From Chitinophaga pinensis (lineage in GTDB: Bacteria; Bacteroidota; Bacteroidia; UKL13-3), in the NCBI GenBank assembly GCA_945898275.1, contig CAMDHZ010000007.1, forward strand, positions 93,855 through 157,854: 64,000 nucleotides of DNA, written 5' to 3'. The first letter of the stretch is position 1. Every line of letters starts with the position of its first letter. The translations under genes and the position numbers were made by a program. Of this stretch, positions 1-10,300 are shown piece by piece. The notes under the pieces are model-generated. The model had not been told where the DNA came from, ran no database searches, and was given only the letters and a program-made list of their open reading frames with translations.

Positions 1-468
1 ATAAATACTGTAATTGCTACAACTTTTGATAATTTCTACCAAAATGACAATAAGATAGAAGGCAGCAAAACCATTACCAATACTGGCAGAAACACTAGCG
101 GCCAACTCACCTTTAGCATTGTTGTAGATGGCAAAATTACCAATACAGCCAACGAGGTAATTACTTGGAAAAGTAATAGAACACGCACTTGGGTGAGTGG
201 AGAAAATACTAGAATATGGTTGGATGACAAATACAGCATCAATGGAGAAGCCAATGGAATCAACAGAAATGGTTTTACCTTTACCACAAAAATTACTTCT
301 CCCTTGAGTATTGATTTAAGCTGTCAATGGCGCATTGTTGCTGGAACAATTGAGTTAACCCCAGAAGGCAAACCAACAAGAACCATAGATTATGGAAATG
401 GCACTTGCGATAGAATAGCAACTGTAAGTGTAAGAGGCAGAACTTACACCATTCAACTTAGAAAATAA
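1..468 (+). CDS. C-terminal part of a secreted/lipoprotein-like hypothetical protein, truncated by the window start
   Basis: Frame 1 is open from base 1 (INTVIATTFDNFYQNDNKIEGSKTITNTGRNTSGQ...) through the listed ORF to the stop at 468. Motif ...RTIDYGNGTCDRIATVSVRGRTYTIQL resembles Bacteroidetes hypothetical lipoproteins. Confidence 0.7.
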   Translation: MNTVIATTFDNFYQNDNKIEGSKTITNTGRNTSGQLTFSIVVDGKITNTANEVITWKSNRTRTWVSGENTRIWLDDKYSINGEANGINRNGFTFTTKITSPLSIDLSCQWRIVAGTIELTPEGKPTRTIDYGNGTCDRIATVSVRGRTYTIQLRK

Positions 469-472
469 TTTA

Positions 473-482
473 GGTTTGAACC
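473..482 (+). repeat. GGTTTGAACC iterated motif (intergenic)
   Basis: Exact 10-mer, context TAGGTTTGAACCAA, 4 bp after the 468 stop. Confidence 0.9.
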
Positions 483-508
483 AAAGCTTATTCAATAAAG
501 TTTACAAT

Positions 509-536
509 AAAAAAGCCCGAGCAATCGGGCTTTTTT
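509..536. terminator. Bidirectional intrinsic terminator between convergent genes
   Basis: AAAAAAGCCCGA-gcaa-TCGGGCTTTTTT: perfect stem with A-tract and T-tract, between the 468(+) and 585(-) stops. Confidence 0.9.
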
Positions 537-584
537 GTGGGTTTAGGTGATTAATAAATAGAATATCAAGCTTAAAAATATTTA

Positions 585-3254
585 CTAGCGTATTAACGTT
601 ATTGTTCCATTTAAATCATACAACTTTCCAGTGCTAGATTTAGCTTTTAAAACATAAAAATAAACCCCTTCTGGGCAGGGTGCATCCTTATAAGTGCCAT
701 TCCACCAAACACCTCCAGGCATTTGGGTTTTGTGCAGTAGTTCTCCCCAGCGTGAATAAACCAATAACTCTAAAAAATCAAACTGACTTTTGGTATACAC
801 TGCTTCAAATACTTCGTTTAATCCATTGCCTTGAGGTGTAAAAACATTTGGTACAAACAAAAATTCTTCTTCATTTACAGTAATTTCTTGATTAGCAGAA
901 TCTACACAACCATAGGAATCCTGCGCAATCAGTTTAACTAGATATTTTCCAGCGTTGTAGTAGATATAGGTAGGATTTTTCGAGGTATCCATGTTTGTTT
1001 CACCAAAATCCCACATGAACTGATTTGCATTTGAACTGCTCTTGTTTTCAAAATTTACAGTTAATGGTTTGAACCCATTATTAGGATTTGCCTTGAAAGA
1101 AGCGATTACTTCTGGATAAATTCGGATATATACCGAATCTTTGGCTTGGCAGATATTATTTTCTGCGGTCAATACATAATAGGTGCTAACCTTCGGCTTT
1201 ACAAATGGCTCAAGCACTTTTGCATCATTTAGGCTTGGGTCAAACCGCCAAGAAAAACCACTAGCATTTGAAACTGTGCCTTGCAATTGCAAACTTTGAC
1301 CTTTACATAAAATAGAATCCTTACCCGCTTCCACTATGGGTTTACTAAGTATATTCACCTCAATACTATCTAAAGCCTCACAATCTCCTGTTTTACCTAT
1401 AACATAATATCTTGTGTTTACATTTGGCCAAATCTTAGGTGTGGCTGAACTAGTATCACTAATATTCACACGAGGATACCAATAGTACTCACTTGCACCT
1501 GATGCAAAAATTGTTGCGGTATCACCTTGGCATAAATTTAAATCATCAACAGCACTGATACTAAATGCTGTGGTGCCTATATTTACCAGATTTGAGGTAT
1601 CGTATCCTACACAATTTTTGAAACCAACCACCTTGTAAGCACCAGCTAGTTTAGCAAATAGGATGGAGCTATCAGTTTGTTTTATAAATGTATCATTTCT
1701 GAACCAAAGAAACTGATTGACACCTAGGCTATTTGCAGTTAATAAAACACTGTCTTGGCAACTTAATCCTGGCTTATTAGCGGTTAACCTAATGGAATCA
1801 TTTGCTTGAAACATCGCCACAAAACCATCCAAAGGGCCAGTAACTGGAATAATGCCAGATGTTAACTGAATATTGGATGTGAAATAACCTGAAGCAAATA
1901 AGGTATTACTTGCAGAAACATCTAAGCCAATTATTACAACATTTCCAGCGGAACCAACTAGACGTTCTGCACTAATAGGATTACCATTTATAGCGTTAAG
2001 CGTTGCCAAATAAGCACTTTCGGTACCACTCAAATTTAAGGTAGTGCTTCCAAAGTTCATTGTATTTCCATATGAACCTCCTATTAGCAAATTTGAATTT
2101 TTGTCTAAGGCTACGGCATAACCATAGTCATTGCTTGTACTTCCAAATGATTTGGCCCAAATAATAGAGCCATTATAGCTTAATTTGGTGGCAACAATGT
2201 CAAAACCACCATTAACTACAACATCATAATCCGCTCCCAGGGGTTGAGAGGTTAAGGTTGCATCTGCATTAATATGACCAACTGCATAAACTGCTTGAGA
2301 AGTTTTATCTACAAACACTTTTGAAAAACCATCTTGTCCGCCTCCACCAATATGGTTTACCCAAATCCAAGTTCCAGTGCTACTTAGCTTTGCAATGTAA
2401 GCTCCCCAGCCGCTTGTGTTGTTTATTGTTATTGAACCAAATTGGGCAGAACCGCCTAAACAACAAGCAAAATTGCCTACCACATAAAGGTTTCCTAACT
2501 CATCCAAGCTAAGGCTATTTGCAACATCCTGTGCAGTTCCTCCAGCAGTGGCAACATTTTGAATTGTTCCATTACCGTTGTATTTGGCAATAAATAAATC
2601 TGAAGAACCTAAACTGCTTTTGTTTTGACTTGGAAGTCCAGACATTGATTTGAAACTAGCTGTACCAGTGAAAAATCCTGCAGCATATACATTTTCACTT
2701 GCATCAATTTCTAGTGTACTGTTTTCATCGTTTAAAGGTCCGCCAATCGCGGCTACCCACCCTATCATCCCGGTATTACTTACACGTGCCAAGAAAACAT
2801 CAGTGCCTCCAGCCGAAGTTAAACTATGCGTTAAATTTTGATTTGCATCAAAAAATGATGCATTCCCGCTAAAAGAACCTGAAATGTAAATATTCCCAGA
2901 AGCTGCAATTTTTATACCCATAAATGGAAACTCCCCGCCATCATCCGAGGTTCCACCTATTTTTAAACGCCATAGAAGAACTTTGTTACAATTATATTTT
3001 GCTAAAAATACATCACGCCCCCCCACACTACTTAAGTTTCTGGGTAAACCGATACTGTCTAAAGGAAGTGTGCTCGAAAATTCTCCTAACACATAATAAT
3101 TATCGTTTTGGTCAGTGGCTAAATTCCAAACAATATCAGTACCATTGCCGCCAAATTTTTGAACCCAATTGAATTTTTGCGCGTTTAAAATGCTTGATAG
3201 GCATATAGCAATTATGAAAAAAAACGGTTTCAAACTTTGGCTTTTATGGCTCAT
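585..3254 (-). CDS. Large secreted protein with SBBP-type propeller repeats, PKD domain and gliding-motility-associated (T9SS type B) C-terminus
   Basis: Signal peptide; repeated GGT.xD.a..l..D..gN.yv.G.f units; PKD-like FENKSSSNANQFMWDFGE; C-term VPNVFTPQGNGLNEVFE...YSRWGELLHKT...GVYFYVLKAKSSTGKLYDLNGTITLIR. Confidence 0.88.
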   Translation of the reverse strand: MSHKSQSLKPFFFIIAICLSSILNAQKFNWVQKFGGNGTDIVWNLATDQNDNYYVLGEFSSTLPLDSIGLPRNLSSVGGRDVFLAKYNCNKVLLWRLKIGGTSDDGGEFPFMGIKIAASGNIYISGSFSGNASFFDANQNLTHSLTSAGGTDVFLARVSNTGMIGWVAAIGGPLNDENSTLEIDASENVYAAGFFTGTASFKSMSGLPSQNKSSLGSSDLFIAKYNGNGTIQNVATAGGTAQDVANSLSLDELGNLYVVGNFACCLGGSAQFGSITINNTSGWGAYIAKLSSTGTWIWVNHIGGGGQDGFSKVFVDKTSQAVYAVGHINADATLTSQPLGADYDVVVNGGFDIVATKLSYNGSIIWAKSFGSTSNDYGYAVALDKNSNLLIGGSYGNTMNFGSTTLNLSGTESAYLATLNAINGNPISAERLVGSAGNVVIIGLDVSASNTLFASGYFTSNIQLTSGIIPVTGPLDGFVAMFQANDSIRLTANKPGLSCQDSVLLTANSLGVNQFLWFRNDTFIKQTDSSILFAKLAGAYKVVGFKNCVGYDTSNLVNIGTTAFSISAVDDLNLCQGDTATIFASGASEYYWYPRVNISDTSSATPKIWPNVNTRYYVIGKTGDCEALDSIEVNILSKPIVEAGKDSILCKGQSLQLQGTVSNASGFSWRFDPSLNDAKVLEPFVKPKVSTYYVLTAENNICQAKDSVYIRIYPEVIASFKANPNNGFKPLTVNFENKSSSNANQFMWDFGETNMDTSKNPTYIYYNAGKYLVKLIAQDSYGCVDSANQEITVNEEEFLFVPNVFTPQGNGLNEVFEAVYTKSQFDFLELLVYSRWGELLHKTQMPGGVWWNGTYKDAPCPEGVYFYVLKAKSSTGKLYDLNGTITLIR
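1066..1075 (+). repeat. GGTTTGAACC iterated motif (coding)
   Basis: Exact 10-mer, context ATGGTTTGAACCCA; encodes ..FKP.. on the minus strand. Confidence 0.9.
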
Positions 3255-3342
3255 AAAGATAAAAGATTTTTACATAATACAAAAATGTTCATTGCATTGA
3301 AGACAAGTTTTTCCTAAAAAAAGTTGTCATTTCTTTGGGTTT

Positions 3343-3352
3343 GGTTTGAACC
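3343..3352 (+). repeat. GGTTTGAACC iterated motif (intergenic, divergent genes)
   Basis: Context TTGGTTTGAACCAA. Confidence 0.9.
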
Positions 3353-3434
3353 AACTTTTAGCTAAAGGGATTATAAGAACAATCATGGATTTCAATTTTA
3401 AAACAAATTGGAACTCGCATCAGTTTATAAGTAT

Positions 3435-4067
3435 ATGAAAGCAGAAATCATTTCGGAATATATCCGCCAAACCTTAGAAAATAACGAAGCTCCTTCGAGT
3501 GTTTATTTGTTTTGTAAAACCCTTGGCATGGAAGAAAAGGCATTTTATGACCATTTCTCTTCTTTAGAAGCTTTACAAGATGATATTTTCAACCAATGGT
3601 TTTTGGCAGTGAGAGACAAAGTTACCGCAACTGAAGTTTATAGTAGCTACAGTGCCAGAGAGAAGTTATTAGCTTTCTTCTTTGCTTGGTTCGAAACGTT
3701 AAAAGAATACAGAAGCTATGTAAACTACCAATACCATAAACACAATGGAAAAGGTCCTTCTCCTATGCAGTTAAACTTCTTAAATGGCATGAAGCGCAAC
3801 TTTATCGAGTGGGCGCAGCAACTGATGAACGAAGGCATGGGTACGAAAGAAATAGAAGAACGCAAATTCATCAGCAACAAATATGGCGACGCGGCATGGT
3901 TAAACTTACTTTTTGTAACCGATTTTTGGTTAAAAGATAAAAGTCCAGCCTTTGAAAAAACAGACGAAGCCATTGAGCGCTCTGTCAATTTAGCCTTTGA
4001 TTTAATTGGCAAATCTCCATTAGATTCAATGATTGAGTTTGGTAAATTTCTATTTCAAAACCGTTAA
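3435..4067 (+). CDS. TetR/AcrR-family-like transcriptional regulator
   Basis: N-terminal HTH-like segment (IISEYIRQTLENNEAPSSVYLFCKTLGMEEKAFYDHFSSLEALQDDIF); internal ATG at 3435 preferred over 3408. Confidence 0.65.
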   Translation: MKAEIISEYIRQTLENNEAPSSVYLFCKTLGMEEKAFYDHFSSLEALQDDIFNQWFLAVRDKVTATEVYSSYSAREKLLAFFFAWFETLKEYRSYVNYQYHKHNGKGPSPMQLNFLNGMKRNFIEWAQQLMNEGMGTKEIEERKFISNKYGDAAWLNLLFVTDFWLKDKSPAFEKTDEAIERSVNLAFDLIGKSPLDSMIEFGKFLFQNR

Positions 4068-4070
4068 TTA

Positions 4071-5402
4071 ATGGAACAAAATAGTATTCCTGCCTCTAAG
4101 GTAGAACGTGCCATGCGCTTTGTAAAAACAGGTGCGCAAATTGGTGGAAATTATATTAAACATTATTCTAAAAAGTTGGTTGACCCAAGCCTCACAAAGG
4201 ACGGCTTACATGAAGACAATGCCACAGATGTATACAATGCTTTAAGCGAACTTAAAGGGAGTGCCTTAAAAGTTGCACAAATGCTAAGCATGGAGAAAAA
4301 CGTTTTACCACGTCAATATACCAATAAATTCCAAATGGCGCAATACAGCGCGCCACCTTTATCTGGGCCACTTATTGTGCAAACTTTTGTTAAGAACTTT
4401 GGTAAAACGCCTCAAGAAATTTTTGACACCTTTGAAATGAAAGCGAGTAATGCCGCAAGCATTGGACAAGTGCATAAAGCCACACTTAAAGGAAAGAAAT
4501 TAGCTGTAAAAATTCAATATCCTGGAGTGGGCGAAAGTATTAAAAGCGATTTACGAATGGTAAAACCAATTGCTTTTAGGCTTTTAGACATGAATGAAAA
4601 AGAGTTAGAAAAATATATTAAAGAGGTTGAATCTAAACTGCTTGAAGAAACTGATTATGATTTGGAATTTAAACGTTCGGTAGAAATTTCTAATCTCTGC
4701 AAACATATTCCAAACCTAATTTTCACCAATTATTATAAGGAGTATTCCTCAAATAAAGTGTTAACCATGGATTGGCTTTCTGGAAATCACCTAGATGATT
4801 TCTTACGCTTGAATCCTTCGCAAGAAGTAAGAAACAGCATTGGTCAAGCCATGTGGGACTTTTACGATTTGCAGGTGCACGAGTTAAAGTCGGTGCATGC
4901 CGACCCACACCCGGGAAATTTCCTCATGAACATGGACGGCAGTTTAGGTGTAATTGATTTTGGTTGTGTGAAGGAAATTCCACAAGATTTTTATTTGAAT
5001 TATTTTGCCCTATTGGTGCCAGAACTTTTACAAGACGAAACCATTATCAAACGAATTATGCTACAGCAAGAAATCATCAACAAAGATGATTCTTTAGCAA
5101 CACAAGAAAAGATAACAGATGCTTTCGTTAAAATGACTAGGTTACTTTCAACACCTTTCAAAGAAGGAAGCTTTGATTTTGGCAACAACGCCTACATCGA
5201 TGAAATATACGCGCTTGGCGAAGAAGTAAGCAAAATGGATGAAATTAAAAAGTCTAAAGAAGGTAGAGGCTCTCAACATGCCTTGTACATCAACAGAACT
5301 TATTTTGGCTTATATTCAATTCTAAATGTATTAGGTGCTAAGGTTAATACAGGCATTAGAAATTGGCGCGACCCACTGGTTCAGTTTCATCAGGCTAACT
5401 AG
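4071..5402 (+). CDS. ABC1/AarF/UbiB-family atypical kinase
   Basis: KxGQ-like motif (LKGSALKVAQMLS), ASIGQVHKATLKGKKLAVKIQYPGV, HADPHPGNFLMNMDGSLGVIDFG. Confidence 0.9.
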   Translation: MEQNSIPASKVERAMRFVKTGAQIGGNYIKHYSKKLVDPSLTKDGLHEDNATDVYNALSELKGSALKVAQMLSMEKNVLPRQYTNKFQMAQYSAPPLSGPLIVQTFVKNFGKTPQEIFDTFEMKASNAASIGQVHKATLKGKKLAVKIQYPGVGESIKSDLRMVKPIAFRLLDMNEKELEKYIKEVESKLLEETDYDLEFKRSVEISNLCKHIPNLIFTNYYKEYSSNKVLTMDWLSGNHLDDFLRLNPSQEVRNSIGQAMWDFYDLQVHELKSVHADPHPGNFLMNMDGSLGVIDFGCVKEIPQDFYLNYFALLVPELLQDETIIKRIMLQQEIINKDDSLATQEKITDAFVKMTRLLSTPFKEGSFDFGNNAYIDEIYALGEEVSKMDEIKKSKEGRGSQHALYINRTYFGLYSILNVLGAKVNTGIRNWRDPLVQFHQAN

Positions 5403-5407
5403 TTTGT

Positions 5408-6823
5408 TTATACTTTGAACTGCTTCCATTTACCTCTCGAGAACAGCCAAAGTGTGAATAAACCCACAGAAGTTTCTGAGAAGAAAACACCCCAAAAAAC
5501 ACCACGATGTTGCCAGCCTAATTGTATGGCTAAATAGTAGGATAATGGGATTTGGATCAACCAGAAAAAAACTAGGTTAATGTATGTTGGGGTGCGTGTA
5601 TCTCCTGCGCCATTAAATGCTTGAACCGATACCATCCACCAGCCATAAACTAGGAAGGAATAGGAAAGTATTTTTATCCATTCTGAACCAATATCTATAA
5701 CTGGAATACTTTCTGTGAACAATCCCATGAGTTGGCGATTGAAGAAAAAAAAGACAACAGAAACAAGCGACAGAAAAAGCATGTTATAAAAACCTATTTT
5801 CCAAACGGTAGATTCTGCGCGTTGTGGACTGCCAGCACCTAAGTTTTGACCAACCAATGTTGCAGCGGCGTTAGATAAGCCCCAAGCAGGCATCATGGTA
5901 AACATCATCACTCTAATAGCGATTGTTGCTCCAGCCACTGCATTGCTTCCTATACCAGCCAAAATGCGCATCAAAAAAATCCATGAGGTCATTGCAATCA
6001 TCATTTGCGCTACCCCACCTAAGGATGTTTTCACCAATTCCCACATTACGGCCAATTGAACCTTCATTTGACTTATGGTAATTTGAATGTGTTTTCCACC
6101 CTTAAACAATAAATACAATTGAAGTAGCACCCCTACTCCCCTGCCAATATTGGTTGCAATGGCGGCACCTTCAATGCCAAAAGCTGGAATAAAACCCCAA
6201 CCAAAAATCAAGATTGGGTCAAGCAACATATTGATAATATTAGCTACCCAAAGCACCCACATGGCAATGGCAGCATCGCCAGCCCCGCGAAAAACAGCAT
6301 TAATTACAAACAATAAAACTATGGTTAAGTTACCACCCAACATCCATTGCGTGTATTTATAACCATGTTCTATACTCCAAGCATCCGCTCCCATTAAGCC
6401 CAATAAGTCTTTTGCATAAAAAATACCTGCTAGCATAAAAGGCACAGAAATGAGTAATCCTAAAGCAATGGATTGAAACGCAGAAATAGCTGCATCATCA
6501 GCATTCTTCTCGCCCACACGCCTTGCTACTATGGCTGTAACAGCAGTAGAAAGTCCCATTGCAAGCGCGTATAATAAATAGAGATAAGTTTCGGTTAGCC
6601 CAACCGTGGCAACCGCAGAAGAGCCCAATTTACCTACAAAATAGATATCCACCACGGCAAAAGCAGATTCCATTACCAATTCCAAAATCATAGGAACGGC
6701 TAGTAAAAAGATGGCCTTTCTTAAGCCAATTTTGGTATAATCTTCTTCTGAGCCACGAATTGCAGAAAGCAGTTCTTGCCATAAAGTTTTTTTGGTTTCC
6801 ATCAAGGTAGGTTTAGCTTTCAA
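5408..6823 (-). CDS. MATE family efflux transporter
   Basis: Polytopic protein, two MatE-like repeats (PMILELVMESAFAVVDIYFVGKLGSSAVATVGLTE; ...NAAATLVGQNLGAGSPQRAE). Confidence 0.92.
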   Translation of the reverse strand: MKAKPTLMETKKTLWQELLSAIRGSEEDYTKIGLRKAIFLLAVPMILELVMESAFAVVDIYFVGKLGSSAVATVGLTETYLYLLYALAMGLSTAVTAIVARRVGEKNADDAAISAFQSIALGLLISVPFMLAGIFYAKDLLGLMGADAWSIEHGYKYTQWMLGGNLTIVLLFVINAVFRGAGDAAIAMWVLWVANIINMLLDPILIFGWGFIPAFGIEGAAIATNIGRGVGVLLQLYLLFKGGKHIQITISQMKVQLAVMWELVKTSLGGVAQMMIAMTSWIFLMRILAGIGSNAVAGATIAIRVMMFTMMPAWGLSNAAATLVGQNLGAGSPQRAESTVWKIGFYNMLFLSLVSVVFFFFNRQLMGLFTESIPVIDIGSEWIKILSYSFLVYGWWMVSVQAFNGAGDTRTPTYINLVFFWLIQIPLSYYLAIQLGWQHRGVFWGVFFSETSVGLFTLWLFSRGKWKQFKV

Positions 6824-6839
6824 GTTTATTAAAAGTTTC

Positions 6840-6849
6840 GGTTTGAACC
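6840..6849 (+). repeat. GGTTTGAACC iterated motif (intergenic, divergent genes)
   Basis: Context TCGGTTTGAACCAA. Confidence 0.9.
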
Positions 6850-7003
6850 AAAATTAGTTGGTGGTGGGCGCTGAAACTTAAATATTTACAAATTGAATTG
6901 GCCTGTTAATAATAAGGTATTAATAACATTAACTTAAATTAACTTTAACTTAAGATGTTGCTTTATTATTTCAAGGCACAAATTGACTTTGATTTAACAA
7001 TAC

Positions 7004-7690
7004 ATGAAGCGTATTTTGCATTATGGTTTGCAAAGAAGTGGCACAAATGTTTTAGAAACTTACCTAAAGCAAAATTTCAAAATTGAATTATTAAACAATA
7101 ACCTTGAGCGCGCCAATACCCTACACAAGCACTTTAGGCTATATGAAGACAAACAGTACATCCCAGAAATACAATTCGCAAATGATTTAACGTTTAACTC
7201 ATTTGCTGAATATGAAAAAAGTTTTAAGATAGAAAAAAAGGTTGAGGCCATTCTGGTAATTTCTAAAGACCCCTATTCTTGGTACCTAAGCTATCTTAAT
7301 TGGGCAAAAAAATGCAGCTGGCCAAAGGTAAACTACCATTATATTGAGGAGTACAACAGATTTCACGAAAAATGGATTGCCTTTGGTAAAGAAGATCATC
7401 GAATTTCTTTTGTAAGATACATTGACTTAATTGAAAACCCTAAGCAAGTTTTGACCCAACTCAAATCAAAACATCAATTATCTCTTAAGTTTTTCAAACA
7501 AATATTTGGAATCAACAATAACATAAGTAAAGTATCAGAATCTGATACCTTTACTAAAAGCAACTTGAAATTCTATACCCAAAAAGAGTATTTAAACAAA
7601 TTAGGAAATATTGAAATCATGGCAATTAATAACCTAATAAATCCTTCCATCATGGCGGAATTAGGCTATCCAATGGAATCAATAGTTTAA
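7004..7690 (+). CDS. PAPS-dependent sulfotransferase-like protein
   Basis: N-terminal MKRILHYGLQRSGTNVLETYL resembles the 5'-phosphosulfate-binding loop; next to the PAPS synthesis genes. Confidence 0.65.
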   Translation: MKRILHYGLQRSGTNVLETYLKQNFKIELLNNNLERANTLHKHFRLYEDKQYIPEIQFANDLTFNSFAEYEKSFKIEKKVEAILVISKDPYSWYLSYLNWAKKCSWPKVNYHYIEEYNRFHEKWIAFGKEDHRISFVRYIDLIENPKQVLTQLKSKHQLSLKFFKQIFGINNNISKVSESDTFTKSNLKFYTQKEYLNKLGNIEIMAINNLINPSIMAELGYPMESIV

Positions 7691-7746
7691 GCAAAAATGA
7701 TTGATTTGAGTAAAACTTAAGAAATTATTTAGTTCAAACCAAGCTT

Positions 7747-8532
7747 ATGGAATATTTAAAACTAGCTATAGCAGCTTCTTTAGCCGCAGGAAAGGAGATA
7801 ATGGCAATTTATGAAGGAGAAATAGCTTTTGAATTAAAGCAAGACCAGTCTCCATTAACCATGGCAGATAATCGAAGTAATGAAGTTATTAAGGACTTTC
7901 TTATGACAACAGAATTACCCATAATGTCTGAGGAAGATTCTGAAATACCCTATGAAATTAGAAAACACTGGGACCGATATTGGTTAGTTGACCCATTGGA
8001 TGGTACAAAAGAGTTTATTAAAAAGAATGGTCAATTCACTGTTAACATTGCGCTTGTAGAATTTGGCATTCCAGTTATTGGAGTAGTTTACGCACCAGCA
8101 ATTGGCGAAATTTATTGGACTGGAAAAGATCATCTTTCCTATTATTCATCGGTTCAAAATATAGAAACTGAACCTTCAAAATTGTTTGAAAGTACTCATA
8201 AAATAAAGGCTTCGAAACAAAGTAAACCCTATAAAGTAGTGAAAAGTTTATCCCATAACAATGCATCGGATGAAATAAAACTAACAGAACTATTAAAAGG
8301 AAAAACAGATGTGGAAATAATTGAAATGGGCAGTTCCTTGAAAATATGTTTGGTAGCGAAAGGCATTGCACAAATGTATCCGAGGTTTGGTCCAACCATG
8401 GAATGGGATACCGCTGCAGGCCATGCTATAGCAGTAAATGCCGGTTGTAGTTTTTTAAACATGGAAACAAATACAGGCTTAACTTATAATAAAATTAGCC
8501 TTGTTAATCCGCCATTTTTGGTAGAAGCCTAG
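7747..8532 (+). CDS. cysQ: 3'(2'),5'-bisphosphate nucleotidase CysQ
   Basis: Inositol monophosphatase-fold motifs EEDSE and WLVDPLDGTKEFIKKNGQFTVNIALV; WDTAAGHAI. Confidence 0.92.
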   Translation: MEYLKLAIAASLAAGKEIMAIYEGEIAFELKQDQSPLTMADNRSNEVIKDFLMTTELPIMSEEDSEIPYEIRKHWDRYWLVDPLDGTKEFIKKNGQFTVNIALVEFGIPVIGVVYAPAIGEIYWTGKDHLSYYSSVQNIETEPSKLFESTHKIKASKQSKPYKVVKSLSHNNASDEIKLTELLKGKTDVEIIEMGSSLKICLVAKGIAQMYPRFGPTMEWDTAAGHAIAVNAGCSFLNMETNTGLTYNKISLVNPPFLVEA

Positions 8533-8533
8533 C

Positions 8534-10300
8534 ATGATAGCTTTCGAAAAATATTTGCTACTTTCTACTTTTTTGCTGTTGATTATTTTCCTCATAATCG
8601 ATAAGTGGAAACCAAGTATTTTATTTGGAGGTTCTTCTATTTTATTACTTTCCTTTGGTATTATAACACCTACAGAATTTCTCTCTGGATTTGCAAATGA
8701 ATCCATCATCACTATTTTTTTATTATTGGCATTAACTTCAATATTGAATGAATACTTTAACATTTCTTATCTATTCAACAACTACCTAAAAAATGTTAAT
8801 ACAACAAAAGGCTATTTATTAAAAATGGGAGCTGGAGTTAGCGTATTATCTTCATTTATAAATAATACTCCTATCGTTGCAATGTTGCTTCCTATGGTTT
8901 ATGAAGGAGGTAAAAAAAGAAACATTTCACCATCCTTACTGCTAATTCCGCTATCGTATATTACTGTTTTGGGAGGGATGATTACCGTAATTGGCACTTC
9001 AACCAATTTGGTATTAAATGGGTTAATTGTTTCAAAAGGGTTGGAACCTCTACAATCACTTGATTATTTTGTACCAGGAGTCTTAGTAACCATAATTGGG
9101 GTTTTGTTTATCTCATTGATGGGTTACAAATTGCTTCCAAAAAATAAAGATGTGATTTCAGAAGCAAAAGCTAACCTCAAGGAATACATTGTAGAAACTG
9201 AAATTGAAGCAAACTCAAAATTGATTGGGAAGTCGGTTATTGAGGCAGGGCTAAGGAATTTAGATGGAATTTTTCTAATAGAAATAATTAGAAACAATTC
9301 AGTTATCAGTCCGGTTGAACCTAATGAAGTGCTACAAGGAAACGATAGGTTATTTTTTGTAGGAGAAACAGATAAAATCATAAATTTAATCAATGTAGAA
9401 CGTGGATTGTTGTTTCCTCAAAAAAGTCATGATAAGCAAAACCAAGGACTTGAAATTGTTGAAACTGTTATTCCGGCCAACTCTGAATTAGTAGGAAGAA
9501 GTTTAAAAGAGTTTCAATTCAGAGATAAATACGATGCTGCTGTAATTGCAATACACAGAAATGGAGAAAGAGTAAGAGGAAAGATTGGGGAGGTGATTTT
9601 GGATAAAGGCGATTTACTGATGCTTTCAGTTGGAAAGAACTTTAATACCAAACAAAAATTTGATACAAACTTCTACTTAATTTCAATTTTAAAAAGAGCA
9701 AAACAAATCTCTAAACAAAAAAAATATATTATTCAAGTTTGTACCGCTTTTTTCTTGCTGTTAACACTATTGGGACTAATAAAGTTCTTCGTTTTTCTTG
9801 TATTAATTTTAACTGTTTTTACTGTCCTTGGCTACATTGATTTTGAGCAATTAAAAAAACAACTGAATTTAGAGCTATTCTCTGTCCTTGGTTGCTCAAT
9901 TGCAATTAGCACAGCCATTGTAAATTCTAGTTTAACCAAAGATTTAGAAATTTTAATTTCTAAAATGATTGATCTAAACAACCCCTCCTATTCCATTATT
10001 CTAATTTATTTTATAACCGTATTTATTACCTCATTTATAACTAACACGGCCACAGTGGCTATTATTTTCCCAATTGGATATGCCTTAATTGCGGCTTCAG
10101 GAATTAACCCAAATGCAATTTTTCTTGCCATTTCTTTTGGCGCATCTTGTTGTTTTCTCACACCAATTGGATATCAAACAAACTTAATGGTGCAAGGCCC
10201 AGGAAATTATAAGTTCGTAGATTATTTTAAACTTGGTATTCCTTTGACAATTATATATTCAACCCTTGTTCTAACTTGGATAATCTATTATTATTTATGA
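8534..10300 (+). CDS. SLC13-family permease with two internal TrkA-C (RCK_C) domains, probable sulfate transporter
   Basis: Membrane segments flank two RCK_C-like domains (IEANSKLIGKSVIEAGLRNLDGIFLIEI; IPANSELVGRSLKEFQFRDKYDAAVIAIHRNGERV); NNTPIVAMLLP motif; in the sulfate activation cluster. Confidence 0.85.
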   Translation: MIAFEKYLLLSTFLLLIIFLIIDKWKPSILFGGSSILLLSFGIITPTEFLSGFANESIITIFLLLALTSILNEYFNISYLFNNYLKNVNTTKGYLLKMGAGVSVLSSFINNTPIVAMLLPMVYEGGKKRNISPSLLLIPLSYITVLGGMITVIGTSTNLVLNGLIVSKGLEPLQSLDYFVPGVLVTIIGVLFISLMGYKLLPKNKDVISEAKANLKEYIVETEIEANSKLIGKSVIEAGLRNLDGIFLIEIIRNNSVISPVEPNEVLQGNDRLFFVGETDKIINLINVERGLLFPQKSHDKQNQGLEIVETVIPANSELVGRSLKEFQFRDKYDAAVIAIHRNGERVRGKIGEVILDKGDLLMLSVGKNFNTKQKFDTNFYLISILKRAKQISKQKKYIIQVCTAFFLLLTLLGLIKFFVFLVLILTVFTVLGYIDFEQLKKQLNLELFSVLGCSIAISTAIVNSSLTKDLEILISKMIDLNNPSYSIILIYFITVFITSFITNTATVAIIFPIGYALIAASGINPNAIFLAISFGASCCFLTPIGYQTNLMVQGPGNYKFVDYFKLGIPLTIIYSTLVLTWIIYYYL

